Part shown: positions 50,393 through 57,975 of the stretch, piece by piece
Layout: each line of letters opens with the position of its first letter
Numbering within the stretch: position 1 is the stretch's first letter
From: Pelolinea submarina
Lineage (GTDB): Bacteria > Chloroflexota > Anaerolineae > Anaerolineales > Anaerolineaceae
Direction of reading: 5' to 3'
DNA length: 64,000 nucleotides
Assembly: GCF_003966975.1 (NCBI RefSeq)
Contig: NZ_AP018437.1
Location: 2,232,001 to 2,296,000, forward strand
Made by a program: the position numbers and the translations under genes
Notes under the pieces: model-generated
The model's database searches: none
What the model saw: only the letters and a program-made list of their open reading frames with translations
What the model was told of the DNA's origin: nothing

Positions 50393-50398
50393 AGTATA
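50393..50398 (-). promoter_or_regulatory. -10 box for leaderless type 2 IPP isomerase transcript
   Basis: TATACT on the minus strand is followed by TTTAAA and then the ATG, putting the expected transcription start at the A of the start codon. Confidence 0.55.
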
Positions 50399-50456
50399 CT
50401 CGGTAGAATTAGTTTTAATAATATAATAATCCAGAATATCCATGAGGAGGTCGTAG

Positions 50457-50690
50457 ATGAGTGACGTACTTGAAGGCGTAAAAGAAGTTATTGTAGATGT
50501 TATGAAGATCGATCCGAAAGAAGTAACCGTGGAAACGCGTTTCATTGAAGATTTGAAAGCGGATTCAATGGATCAGTTTTTCCTGATTGACGGTCTCTGC
50601 GAAAAATTCGACCTGTCAATTTCCGATGAGGATGCGCGTCAGATCAAGAGCGTGAAGGATGCAGTAACCTATATCGAAAAAGTAAAATAA
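50457..50690 (+). CDS. acpP: Acyl carrier protein
   Basis: A 77-residue acidic carrier protein. The phosphopantetheine serine is in KADSMDQFFLIDGLCEKFD, where the common DSLD is DSMD. The helix pattern and length match AcpP. GAGGAGG six bases before the ATG is the best ribosome site in the area. It is divergent from the IPP isomerase gene and no fatty-acid synthesis gene is adjacent, so it may serve general lipid synthesis or a special pathway. Confidence 0.92.
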   Translation: MSDVLEGVKEVIVDVMKIDPKEVTVETRFIEDLKADSMDQFFLIDGLCEKFDLSISDEDARQIKSVKDAVTYIEKVK

Positions 50691-50696
50691 TCAGCG

Positions 50697-51566
50697 TTAC
50701 GACTTTAATAAAAGAGCCGGGATTTCTTCAATTGAAGATGCCAGCCGGATGCCTGCATTTTTGATCAACTCATTCTTGTAGGCGGCTGACCCTGCTCTTT
50801 TTTCAATTATGGCACCTGCATGCCCCATACGGCGGCCTTCAGGTGCCGATTTCCCCACAATATACGCATACACAGGCTTTGTGTTATGTTGGGAAATATA
50901 CCGCACCGCGTTTTCTTCAAACCTGCCGCCAATTTCACCGATGATTAATATTTTCTCGGTTTCGGGATCCGCCTCAAACAGTTCCAGCAATTCCGGGTAG
51001 CCTGTCCCGAGGATTGGATCGCCGCCAATCCCGATGCAGGTTGAAATCCCCGCGCCTGCTTTGCTGAGTTCATTCACGATTTCATAAGTCAGCGTACCCG
51101 AACGGGAAATCACCCCGATGTTGCCTGGTTTGGCAACTTCTCCGGGAATGATGCCCAGTTTAATTTTACCGGGTGAGAGCAGCCCTGGTGAATTCGGCCC
51201 GATCAACTGTGTTTCGCTGGTCTGCATATAACGTTTGATGCGCATCATGTCCTGCATGGGAATGCCTTCGGTTACGCAAAACACGTAACGAAGCTGCGCT
51301 TCCACCGCTTCATAAATTGCATCAGCGGCATGGTCGGCCGGCACAAAAATAACGCTGGCTTCGGCACCCGTTGCTTCAATAGCCGTTTTTACCGAATCGA
51401 AAACCGGGATTTTCCCGTCCATCACCCAATCGCCGCCCTTGCCGGGCGTTACGCCTGCCACAATGCGTGTGCCATAGCTGATCATTTTTTGGGCGTGGAA
51501 ATGGCCTTCTTTCCCGGTGATGCCCTGCACCAGTACCGATATATCGCTTCTTACCAGGATGCTCAT
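50697..51566 (-). CDS. sucD: Succinyl-CoA synthetase alpha subunit (or related acyl-CoA ligase)
   Basis: A 289-residue CoA-binding subunit. The Rossmann part has LVQGITGKEGHFHA and GVTPGKGG, and the phosphorylated His lies in GRRMGHAGAIIE. IGGDPILGTGYPELL and IGEIGG are typical. It reversibly couples succinyl-CoA hydrolysis to ATP or GTP synthesis. It overlaps sucC by four bases and converges on acpP with six bases between stops. A malate-CoA ligase is an alternative, but neighbours do not suggest it. Confidence 0.93.
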   Translation of the reverse strand: MSILVRSDISVLVQGITGKEGHFHAQKMISYGTRIVAGVTPGKGGDWVMDGKIPVFDSVKTAIEATGAEASVIFVPADHAADAIYEAVEAQLRYVFCVTEGIPMQDMMRIKRYMQTSETQLIGPNSPGLLSPGKIKLGIIPGEVAKPGNIGVISRSGTLTYEIVNELSKAGAGISTCIGIGGDPILGTGYPELLELFEADPETEKILIIGEIGGRFEENAVRYISQHNTKPVYAYIVGKSAPEGRRMGHAGAIIEKRAGSAAYKNELIKNAGIRLASSIEEIPALLLKS

Positions 51567-52705
51567 TTCTTGCTCCCTGTGGAAAGCTGAACGCTGATGC
51601 GCGCTGCTTCACCGATATTTTCAACTACGATCAACCCGCTGTTCTTGAGCATTTCCAGCCCTTCAACGGCATTCGTACCCGCCAGGCGAATCACAACCGG
51701 CAGCTCAATGGTTGTATTATTGAAAACAGAAAGCAGCCCTTTGGCAACCTCATCGCAGCGAGTAATACCGCCGAAAATATTGATCAGGATGACTTTGACG
51801 CGCTCATCCTGCATCAGAATTTTTAATCCAGATGATACTTTTTCGGAGTTAGCCCCCCCGCCGATATCCAGGAAATTGGCGGGTTTGCCGCCCTGGTCGC
51901 TTAATAAATCCAGCGTTGCCATGGCCAACCCTGCTCCATTCACCATACAGCCGATATCACCATCCAACTTCACATAAGAGAGACCATATTTCTTAGCCTG
52001 GTATTCCATACGGTCTTCTTCTTCAAGATCAAAATATTCTGTTAATTCCGGATGGCGATAAATCGCGTTATCGTCGATGTTTACCTTGGCATCCAGCGCG
52101 ATTAATTTATCTCCCTCGGAAATCACCAGTGGATTGATTTCAACCGAGTCTGCGTCGTTTTCCTCATACAGTTTCCACAAAGCCAGGACAATATCGGCAA
52201 AGTCATTCCATAGCTGTTTGGGTAATTCCACGGCCAATGCTGCGCTGCGAACCTGAAATTCGAGCAGCCCTGCCAGTGGATCGATCGGTAACGTGTATAT
52301 TGCGGAGGAATTTTCACGGACGGCGTCTTCAATGTCCATTCCGCCGTATTTGGATGCCATCAACGCCGGCATGCCTGCATCCTTGTCCGTGATAATGGCA
52401 ATAAAGTATTCCTGATCGATTTTTACAGCTTCCTCAACCAGAATTTTTTTTACCGGCATACCCTTGATAGTAAGGCCGAGAATATCGTTGGTGATTTGCT
52501 CCACCTGCTCGGCCGATTTCGCCAGCCGAATACCGCCTGCTTTGCCCCGGCCGCTGGTCAGTACCTGCGCCTTGATGACAACATCCGGTTTCAACTCTTC
52601 GTAAATATGGTCGGCGATTATGGCGTTGATTGCCACTCTGCCCTTGGGTATGGGAATCCCATAATGGGAGAAAATGCGTTTGGACTGGTATTCTTGTATT
52701 CGCAT
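51563..52705 (-). CDS. sucC: Succinyl-CoA synthetase beta subunit
   Basis: A 380-residue ATP-grasp subunit. It begins MRIQEYQSKRIFSHYGIPIP, continues with VIKAQVLTSGRGKAGGI and EEAVKIDQEYFIAI, and has GLSYVKLDGDIGCMVNGAGLAM and INIFGGITRCDEVA in the C-terminal CoA-ligase domain (each given in part). It is first in the two-gene operon with sucD. Confidence 0.94.
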   Translation of the reverse strand: MRIQEYQSKRIFSHYGIPIPKGRVAINAIIADHIYEELKPDVVIKAQVLTSGRGKAGGIRLAKSAEQVEQITNDILGLTIKGMPVKKILVEEAVKIDQEYFIAIITDKDAGMPALMASKYGGMDIEDAVRENSSAIYTLPIDPLAGLLEFQVRSAALAVELPKQLWNDFADIVLALWKLYEENDADSVEINPLVISEGDKLIALDAKVNIDDNAIYRHPELTEYFDLEEEDRMEYQAKKYGLSYVKLDGDIGCMVNGAGLAMATLDLLSDQGGKPANFLDIGGGANSEKVSSGLKILMQDERVKVILINIFGGITRCDEVAKGLLSVFNNTTIELPVVIRLAGTNAVEGLEMLKNSGLIVVENIGEAARISVQLSTGSKK

Positions 52706-52748
52706 GAGTGTTTATTGTAACCAATGTGAATTATAACAGCCCGTACAT

Positions 52749-52778
52749 AAAAAAAGCCCGATGAATGTCATCGGGCTT
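52749..52778 (-). terminator. Intrinsic terminator of the SPFH operon
   Basis: On the minus strand AAGCCCGATGA-CAT-TCATCGGGCTT is followed by a run of T, about 18 bases after the SPFH gene stop. Confidence 0.92.
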
Positions 52779-52796
52779 GTATACATCTGGTTATGA

Positions 52797-53843
52797 TTAT
52801 CCGCGCAGGAATTCTTCCAGCGATTCCTTGCTGATGCGGTAAGCGTTGCCGATCTTCTTGGCTTTCAGTGATTTATCGTTGATGGCTGCCAAAATGTCCT
52901 CTTCGGAGACCTGCAAAATCTTGGCCGCGTCGCCGGGGGTCATCACATCCGGCATACCGTTCATGGCTGCTCCGCCATTAGCTGCCCCGCTGTTGCCGCC
53001 GGAAACATTTTTCAGCGATTCCGAAATCACATTGCCCAGGCCCATACCAGCGCCAATTCCGGCTGTCAGACCGGCTCCGCCGCTGGGGTTCTGAGCAGCG
53101 TCGCGTAAGGCGTCGGCTGCCTGCAGTTGGGTGTAGGTTGCCATATCCAGCATACCCATCGAGCGCAATTCTTCTGCGGATTTGTCGGAAGGCTTCAGGT
53201 TGCCGATATAGAAGGATTTCAGCAGCAAACCGATGGCAGCAAAATCATCCTGTGCCTTGGCACGCACACCCGCGCCTAATTCTTCCGTCAAACCGATCAA
53301 GTCCAAAACGGATTTCGTTCCGGTGGTCTCTCCCAACAGGTCCTGCAGTTTGGAGAGCAGCATGATGCGCAGGCGGTTCTCGATTTCATCGGTGGTATAA
53401 GCGCCTTTGGCGCCCACCAACTGGGTGACAAACTGTTGCGCGTCTTTGATTTGGTAGCTGTAGGTACCGAAACCCTGCAGCAGCGCCACGCCCAAGCCCA
53501 TGCCCGGATTGCGTACGATGATCGGTTGCGGGGTGCCCCATTTGCGATCCGCGAAATCCTTCACGGAGACGTAATAAACTTCGGCCGTAAAAGGCGTCCG
53601 ATTGTTAAAAGCCTTCCCAACAAAATCAATCAGCAGGGGAATATTCGCGGTAGCGATTGTGTGCCGGCCGGGGCCAAATACATCCAACGCTTTGCCGTCC
53701 CTGAAAAAGACAGCTTTTTGCGATTCACGCACGATGACCTGTGAACCGATGCGCAGATCAGCGATCCCTTGCTCCGGGAAGCGGTGCACCAGCTCATCCT
53801 GCATCTCATTTGCGTATTCAACAACATCAAAAATCCTTGCCAT
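52797..53843 (-). CDS. SPFH-domain protein with C-terminal excisionase-like HTH
   Basis: A 348-residue protein of the SPFH/YdjI-like group. The SPFH (band 7) part covers about 20-240 (GSQVIVRESQKAVFFRDGKA, VLDLIGLTEELG), a Gly/Ala-rich linker follows (about 255-295, GGAGLTAGIGAGMGLGN), and residues ~300-348 form a helix-turn-helix like excisionase/MerR N-terminal domains (TPGDAAKILQVSEEDILAAI, KIGNAYRISKESLEEFL). There is no transmembrane segment. In related proteins the tail is often a zinc ribbon or SHOCT segment. The HTH here may bind peptide or DNA. It is co-transcribed with the gene at 53873, 29 bases upstream. Confidence 0.85.
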   Translation of the reverse strand: MARIFDVVEYANEMQDELVHRFPEQGIADLRIGSQVIVRESQKAVFFRDGKALDVFGPGRHTIATANIPLLIDFVGKAFNNRTPFTAEVYYVSVKDFADRKWGTPQPIIVRNPGMGLGVALLQGFGTYSYQIKDAQQFVTQLVGAKGAYTTDEIENRLRIMLLSKLQDLLGETTGTKSVLDLIGLTEELGAGVRAKAQDDFAAIGLLLKSFYIGNLKPSDKSAEELRSMGMLDMATYTQLQAADALRDAAQNPSGGAGLTAGIGAGMGLGNVISESLKNVSGGNSGAANGGAAMNGMPDVMTPGDAAKILQVSEEDILAAINDKSLKAKKIGNAYRISKESLEEFLRG

Positions 53844-53872
53844 TTTATTTCTCCTGATAATATTTTTGGGAA

Positions 53873-54406
53873 TTACGCGGCTGTATCCGCGGACATATTG
53901 ACGATAATTTGATCACGGCTGTTATAGGCGTCCACGCTTTCCTGCGCCACGCTCACCAGGTGGCGGATGGCAGCCGGCAGTCCGTCGGTGCCAAAAGAAG
54001 CTTCCACGTTATCAATTGCGTTGGAAACCTGGGTGCCCAACTCGAGCAGCTGCGCGTCATATTGGTAAATCTGGTCCAGTTCTTCCGTGTTCACTTTTAC
54101 AGCGTCAAAGAAACCGGCATACCCATAGGAAGCCGTGCGAACCCGATCGATAAACTGGCGCAGTTTCAATGAAGCGGATTCCAAATCATCGATTTTATCC
54201 AGTTCACCATTCGAAATGACCTCGCGCTGCAGCGCGGAGATGCGGCCCCACAACCGTTCAAATTCATCCGCTACATTTTCGCGGACTAATTTGTCGGCCG
54301 CCCGGCGGTCCTCCCGCTCAACGTACCCTTTAAATCCGGGAATTTTCTCAAGAATATTCTTAAAGAAATCATGCTCGCCGGTCACTCGCTGCAAGATGTC
54401 GTTCAT
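53873..54406 (-). CDS. Helical protein of unknown function, SPFH partner
   Basis: A 177-residue, acidic, mostly helical protein that I do not recognise. It begins MNDILQRVTGEHDFFKNILEKIPGFKGY (in part) and continues with REDRRAADKLVRE and long heptad-like helices around 60-160 likely to form a coiled coil. There are no cysteines, signal or membrane segment. It directly precedes the SPFH gene on the same strand, so the two are probably functional partners. GGAG is placed before the ATG. Confidence 0.75.
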   Translation of the reverse strand: MNDILQRVTGEHDFFKNILEKIPGFKGYVEREDRRAADKLVRENVADEFERLWGRISALQREVISNGELDKIDDLESASLKLRQFIDRVRTASYGYAGFFDAVKVNTEELDQIYQYDAQLLELGTQVSNAIDNVEASFGTDGLPAAIRHLVSVAQESVDAYNSRDQIIVNMSADTAA

Positions 54407-54528
54407 ATTTATCCTCCAAATCCTCTTTTTCGTATATTAAGATTATAGCGAAAATCTTTTCAAACACAATCAATCTTGTCATAAATTGATTGTTCCTATG
54501 TAAGATTTACGTAAAAATATCGAAATAG

Positions 54529-54558
54529 TTGCATATCCTTTCGGGTTTGATATATACT
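54529..54558 (+). promoter_or_regulatory. Promoter of the pilin-like gene
   Basis: TTGCAT, 18 bases, TATACT, followed by AAAGGAG before the ATG at 54587. Confidence 0.65.
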
Positions 54559-54586
54559 GGAAAAAACGATGAAAGGAGTAATTTCA

Positions 54587-54736
54587 ATGCAGCCTCCCCA
54601 CCAATATAAAGCAGGTCAGGGATTCATTGAATATTTTCTAATTGTCGTGATTGTTATTTTATTCGTCATGATTGTCGCCAAGTTATTCGGCCCGGCGATT
54701 AATAATTTTATACAGGAATCACTGCAAAACGTATAA
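54587..54736 (+). CDS. Flp-like small pilin or TadE-like membrane peptide
   Basis: A 49-residue protein: a short polar leader ending in Gly (KAGQG), then FIEYFLIVVIVILFVMIVAK, one hydrophobic helix, and a short amphipathic tail. The G-x-x-E-Y arrangement, with Glu at position 5 after the cleavage Gly, is the class III prepilin signature of Flp-type pilins. Strong promoter and ribosome site. No Tad secretion genes are in the window. It could form a minor pilus or be a pseudopilin. Confidence 0.75.
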   Translation: MQPPHQYKAGQGFIEYFLIVVIVILFVMIVAKLFGPAINNFIQESLQNV

Positions 54737-54784
54737 CAAATATTTTCAGGCACTTCTCACGTTCCAAAAGAAAGGGTACGGGAA

Positions 54785-55567
54785 ATGCTTTTAGCGAAAT
54801 CAAGCATAAATACATCCATAGAAACAAGGGGATTATTATGGAGAGTGCTTGATTGGGTCTTCCCGCCTTTCTGCTGCGGCTGCGGTCAAATCGGAGAGGA
54901 GATTTGCCCCGCTTGTTGGGAATCCATAAGACTGCTATCCGGTCAACTTACCTGTGTTACCTGCGGAAAATTAATTGAGCGAGGATCGCTCTGCCCGAAT
55001 TGTCAAACCGATCCTCCCACTTATGACCAATTAAAATCCTGGGCATTGTATGAAGGAGCCGTCCGCAGTATGGTTACCGGTATTAAATTCGAACGCAAAC
55101 TTGGCCTGATTCCATACCTGGTTAAACCCATTACCAGTGCTATTTCAACCTGGGAGCCGAAGGTTGATTGGATAACCGCAGTCCCCCTCGGCCGCCGGCG
55201 GCAGCACGAGCGCGGCTACAACCAATCCGCGTTGATTGCTGAAAAAGTTGCGGCAAAGCTGAAAATCCCCTATTCCAATGAGCTGCTCATCCGCGTCCGC
55301 GAAACACACTCCCAGGTCGGCCTGAATGCCGATGAACGTAGGCAGAACATGGTGAACGCATTCACTGCTGACCCCGCCTTTTGCCGGGGGAAAGCTGTTC
55401 TACTGATTGATGACATCGCCACAACCGGCGCCACTCTAAACGCTTGCGCCAAAGCCCTGCATGCAGCAGAGGCTGAAAAGATTTTTTGTTTCACCGTTGC
55501 TCGTACCGATCACCACCCTATCTCAAATCCAATTTTTACGGAGGTAAGTAATGAACGACAAAGTTGA
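54785..55567 (+). CDS. comF: ComF-family phosphoribosyltransferase-like protein
   Basis: A 260-residue ComF/GntX-family protein. An N-terminal zinc-ribbon part has cysteines in FCCGCG, CPACW, CVTCG and CPNC (residues ~29-80). The C-terminal PRTase domain has PLGRRRQHERGYNQSALIA and the PRPP motif VLLIDDIATTGAT. Family members support natural DNA uptake. The last 17 bases overlap the start of the hpf gene. Confidence 0.92.
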   Translation: MLLAKSSINTSIETRGLLWRVLDWVFPPFCCGCGQIGEEICPACWESIRLLSGQLTCVTCGKLIERGSLCPNCQTDPPTYDQLKSWALYEGAVRSMVTGIKFERKLGLIPYLVKPITSAISTWEPKVDWITAVPLGRRRQHERGYNQSALIAEKVAAKLKIPYSNELLIRVRETHSQVGLNADERRQNMVNAFTADPAFCRGKAVLLIDDIATTGATLNACAKALHAAEAEKIFCFTVARTDHHPISNPIFTEVSNERQS

Positions 55568-56108
55568 TATTTTTGTAAAGAATATGGACCTTACCGATAA
55601 TCTTAAGGAGTATATAGATAAAAAGATCCCCCGTCTGGAACGCTACCTCGATCAAATTGATGAAACCCGCATCGACCTGGCTTATGTGAAAACCACCCGC
55701 GAAGCGGATTGCCGCTTTGTAGCGCAAATCACCCTGCGCGGGCGCGGCTTCATATTACGGGCGGAGGAACGCGCCATTGAGATCAAACCGGCCATCGACA
55801 TGGTCATCGATAAAATTGAACGGCAGATTGAGCGCTATAAAGGAAAAAAATACAGCAACCGCCCAACTTCATCCATGGCAGAGGATATTATGATGGAGGA
55901 AGAAGAGGTGGAAGATGTTCAGCCTTTGATAGCTCGCCGGAAAACCTTTACCCTGGCGCCTATGGATGAAATGGAAGCTATCGAGCAGATGAACCTGCTG
56001 GGACACGAGGATTTCTTTATCTTCTATAATGCCCAAACCAGTTCCATCAATGTACTCTACAAACGTCGTGATGGTACTTACGGCATTATCCAGCCCAAAT
56101 TAGGCTAG
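55551..56108 (+). CDS. hpf: Ribosome hibernation promoting factor, long form
   Basis: A 185-residue HPF that dimerises 70S ribosomes in stationary phase. The N-terminal RaiA-like domain (about 1-105) binds the 30S subunit, a linker follows (110-128), and the C-terminal dimerisation domain (about 130-185) has LAPMDEMEAIEQMNLLGHEDFFIFYNA and a VLYKRRDGTYGIIQPK end (in part). GGAGG precedes the ATG inside comF. Confidence 0.94.
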   Translation: MNDKVDIFVKNMDLTDNLKEYIDKKIPRLERYLDQIDETRIDLAYVKTTREADCRFVAQITLRGRGFILRAEERAIEIKPAIDMVIDKIERQIERYKGKKYSNRPTSSMAEDIMMEEEEVEDVQPLIARRKTFTLAPMDEMEAIEQMNLLGHEDFFIFYNAQTSSINVLYKRRDGTYGIIQPKLG

Positions 56109-56131
56109 GTATTTAAAGCGCACATCGATGG

Positions 56132-56171
56132 GCTCAGTGTACTGAGCACCTGCCCGGAACCTTGCACGGGC
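56132..56171. repeat. Two adjacent intergenic hairpins with a REP-like core
   Basis: GCTCAGT-GT-ACTGAGC and GCCCG...CGGGC are adjacent. The segment TGAGCACCTGCCC at 56143 recurs as its exact reverse complement at 61845. Confidence 0.5.
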
Positions 56172-56221
56172 TGTTGAATTGTGCTTCAAAAAGCTTAACA
56201 TTCGTTTGGTTAATAAATGCA

Positions 56222-56246
56222 GGCGGAGGAAGACCCTCCGCCTTTT
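56222..56246 (+). terminator. Intrinsic terminator after hpf
   Basis: GGCGGAGG-AAGAC-CCTCCGCC followed by TTTT lies 114 bases after the hpf stop and before the efp promoter region. Confidence 0.85.
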
Positions 56247-56311
56247 CCTTGCCTGTTATCGTGCGTCTATACTATAATACATCCGTTAATTTACATTAGA
56301 GGAAAACTTAT

Positions 56312-56875
56312 ATGATTGATGTTAATGAATTAAGAAAAGGTGTTACTTTCGAACTGGATAACCAGCTCTTCAAAGTGCTTGACTACCATCACAACAAGCC
56401 CGGACGCGGCTCGGCAACCATCCGCATCAAAGCGCGCAACCTGCGCACCGGCGCCACCATCGAAAAAACTTTCGGTTCGGGCGAGCGCGTACAGGATGTC
56501 CGCTTGGATTTCCACAACGTGCAGTTCCTGTACGCCGATGGCGATCTCTTCTACTTTATGGACATGCAAACCTTTGAACAGCCGGCCATCCAGCGCAGTG
56601 TCATCGGCGACCCGGCCATCTTCCTGAAAGAAGGCGTAGAAGTCAAACTGACTTTATACGAAAACGAGCCTTTGGATGTTGAACTGCCCATGAATGTGGA
56701 TCTGTTGGTCGTAAAAGCCGAAAATGCCGTGCGCGGCGACACTGCCACAGGTGTAACCAAGAAGGTAGTGGTTGAAACCGGCGCTGAGGTCAGCACGCCC
56801 AATTTCGTCGAAGAAGGCGATGTCATCCGGGTGAATACCGAAACAGGGGACTACGTTACCCGCGTTCAAGAGTAA
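56312..56875 (+). CDS. efp: Elongation factor P
   Basis: A 187-residue EF-P with the three normal beta-barrel domains. It rescues ribosomes stalled at proline runs. The domain I loop reads HHNKPGRGSA, so the tip residue is Arg32, where many bacteria have a Lys that is beta-lysylated or otherwise modified. Arg at this place occurs in EarP-type EF-P, but no earP, rhamnose-synthesis, epmA or ymfI-like gene is seen here. AGAGGA precedes the ATG. Confidence 0.95.
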   Translation: MIDVNELRKGVTFELDNQLFKVLDYHHNKPGRGSATIRIKARNLRTGATIEKTFGSGERVQDVRLDFHNVQFLYADGDLFYFMDMQTFEQPAIQRSVIGDPAIFLKEGVEVKLTLYENEPLDVELPMNVDLLVVKAENAVRGDTATGVTKKVVVETGAEVSTPNFVEEGDVIRVNTETGDYVTRVQE

Positions 56876-56879
56876 AATC

Positions 56880-56906
56880 AAAAACCCGCTTCCATAGCGG
56901 GTTTTT
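56880..56906. terminator. Intrinsic terminator after efp
   Basis: AAAAACCCGCT-TCCAT-AGCGGGTTTTT, with T-runs on both strands, starts five bases after the efp stop. Confidence 0.92.
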
Positions 56907-56915
56907 ACATATATG

Positions 56916-56955
56916 AACTGTTGCTGAGTTTTTCAAGGCAACAGTTTTATTTTTC
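56916..56955. terminator. Second hairpin between efp and the hydrolase gene
   Basis: AACTGTTGC and GCAACAGTT pair across 13 bases, and TTATTTTT follows on the plus strand. It probably backs up the efp terminator. Confidence 0.6.
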
Positions 56956-56983
56956 TGATTTCAACTTCTATTTATCACTTCAA

Positions 56984-57799
56984 TTAGGTATTCTGCGCGA
57001 CAAATTCCAGGATGTCTTCTCCAAAGCGCTTTTCGCTGGAAATCTCATGCCCTTTACCCGGATAAACGATCGATGTGGCATTTTGAATAATACTAGCCAT
57101 TTCTTGCGCAGATCCTGTCTCAAAATAAAGGTCATTTTCTCCGTTAAGCATCAAAACGGGTGTCTTGATGCGGCTTAGCAAATCCACCGGTGTTGGAATC
57201 GCTTCGGCCTTTACCTCAATGATCACATCCCGGCTGTAAGTCTGGCTCTTCTTGCCAAGAAAAGAAGGAGCTACGGCCCACATCAAAGCCGACATTATCC
57301 CGCGCATGATCCCTGCCGGATAAAGTGCTCTGGTGATCGCAACGCCCGCTTCCCGGTCTTTTCCCTGGCTGGCCAATTCCGCATAGGTCTGGTCAATTTT
57401 GAGCCCATTTTCATTAATCTTATGAGTCGCCATAGCAATAACTAAATTGTCGCAAAGGTCAGCGTGATCTGCGGCAAAGTATTGGGCGATAACACCCCCA
57501 TAGGAAATTCCAACGACCAGGTCAACATGACCATTGAATTCCTGTTTGATCAATTCGGCATAATCATCCGACATCATGCGCAAGGTATAGCCGTCAGCTA
57601 AACCAGATTTGCGGGAAACAGCGAAAATTGTGTATTCTTTTAGCAAAGGGGTCAACCCTGACACCATGATTGAAAAGCCAAGGCCGCGCGGAATGCCGTT
57701 TCCCGGGCCGCCTATGAAGAATAGCATTACTTTCTTCCCGGTACCTTGTTTTGCGTATGGAATTGTGTTTTTAAAAATACCGTATTGTATGGTTGCCAT
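56984..57799 (-). CDS. Alpha/beta hydrolase
   Basis: A 271-residue alpha/beta-hydrolase of unassigned substrate. The nucleophile elbow is GISYGGVIAQY, the acid probably in NGENDLYFE and the His in PGKGHEI. The oxyanion region FIGGPGNGIPRG is unusual in having GGPG. The start at 57799 has GGGGTG six bases upstream. The GTG three codons earlier is within that site. It is divergent from ftsH and monocistronic. Confidence 0.85.
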   Translation of the reverse strand: MATIQYGIFKNTIPYAKQGTGKKVMLFFIGGPGNGIPRGLGFSIMVSGLTPLLKEYTIFAVSRKSGLADGYTLRMMSDDYAELIKQEFNGHVDLVVGISYGGVIAQYFAADHADLCDNLVIAMATHKINENGLKIDQTYAELASQGKDREAGVAITRALYPAGIMRGIMSALMWAVAPSFLGKKSQTYSRDVIIEVKAEAIPTPVDLLSRIKTPVLMLNGENDLYFETGSAQEMASIIQNATSIVYPGKGHEISSEKRFGEDILEFVAQNT

Positions 57800-57975
57800 A
57801 AATTTCACCCCGAATAATTATTTTTATCGTTGTAATTATACGATCAATAAGATTTCAACCTTTGAGCATTTCAACAGCCCATATTAGAAATATCTATAAA
57901 AAGATATTGCAAGTCGTCAAGTTCGATTGATTGGTATAATTCTGAGGCACATATAGAATTTTTTTGGAGGAATAC

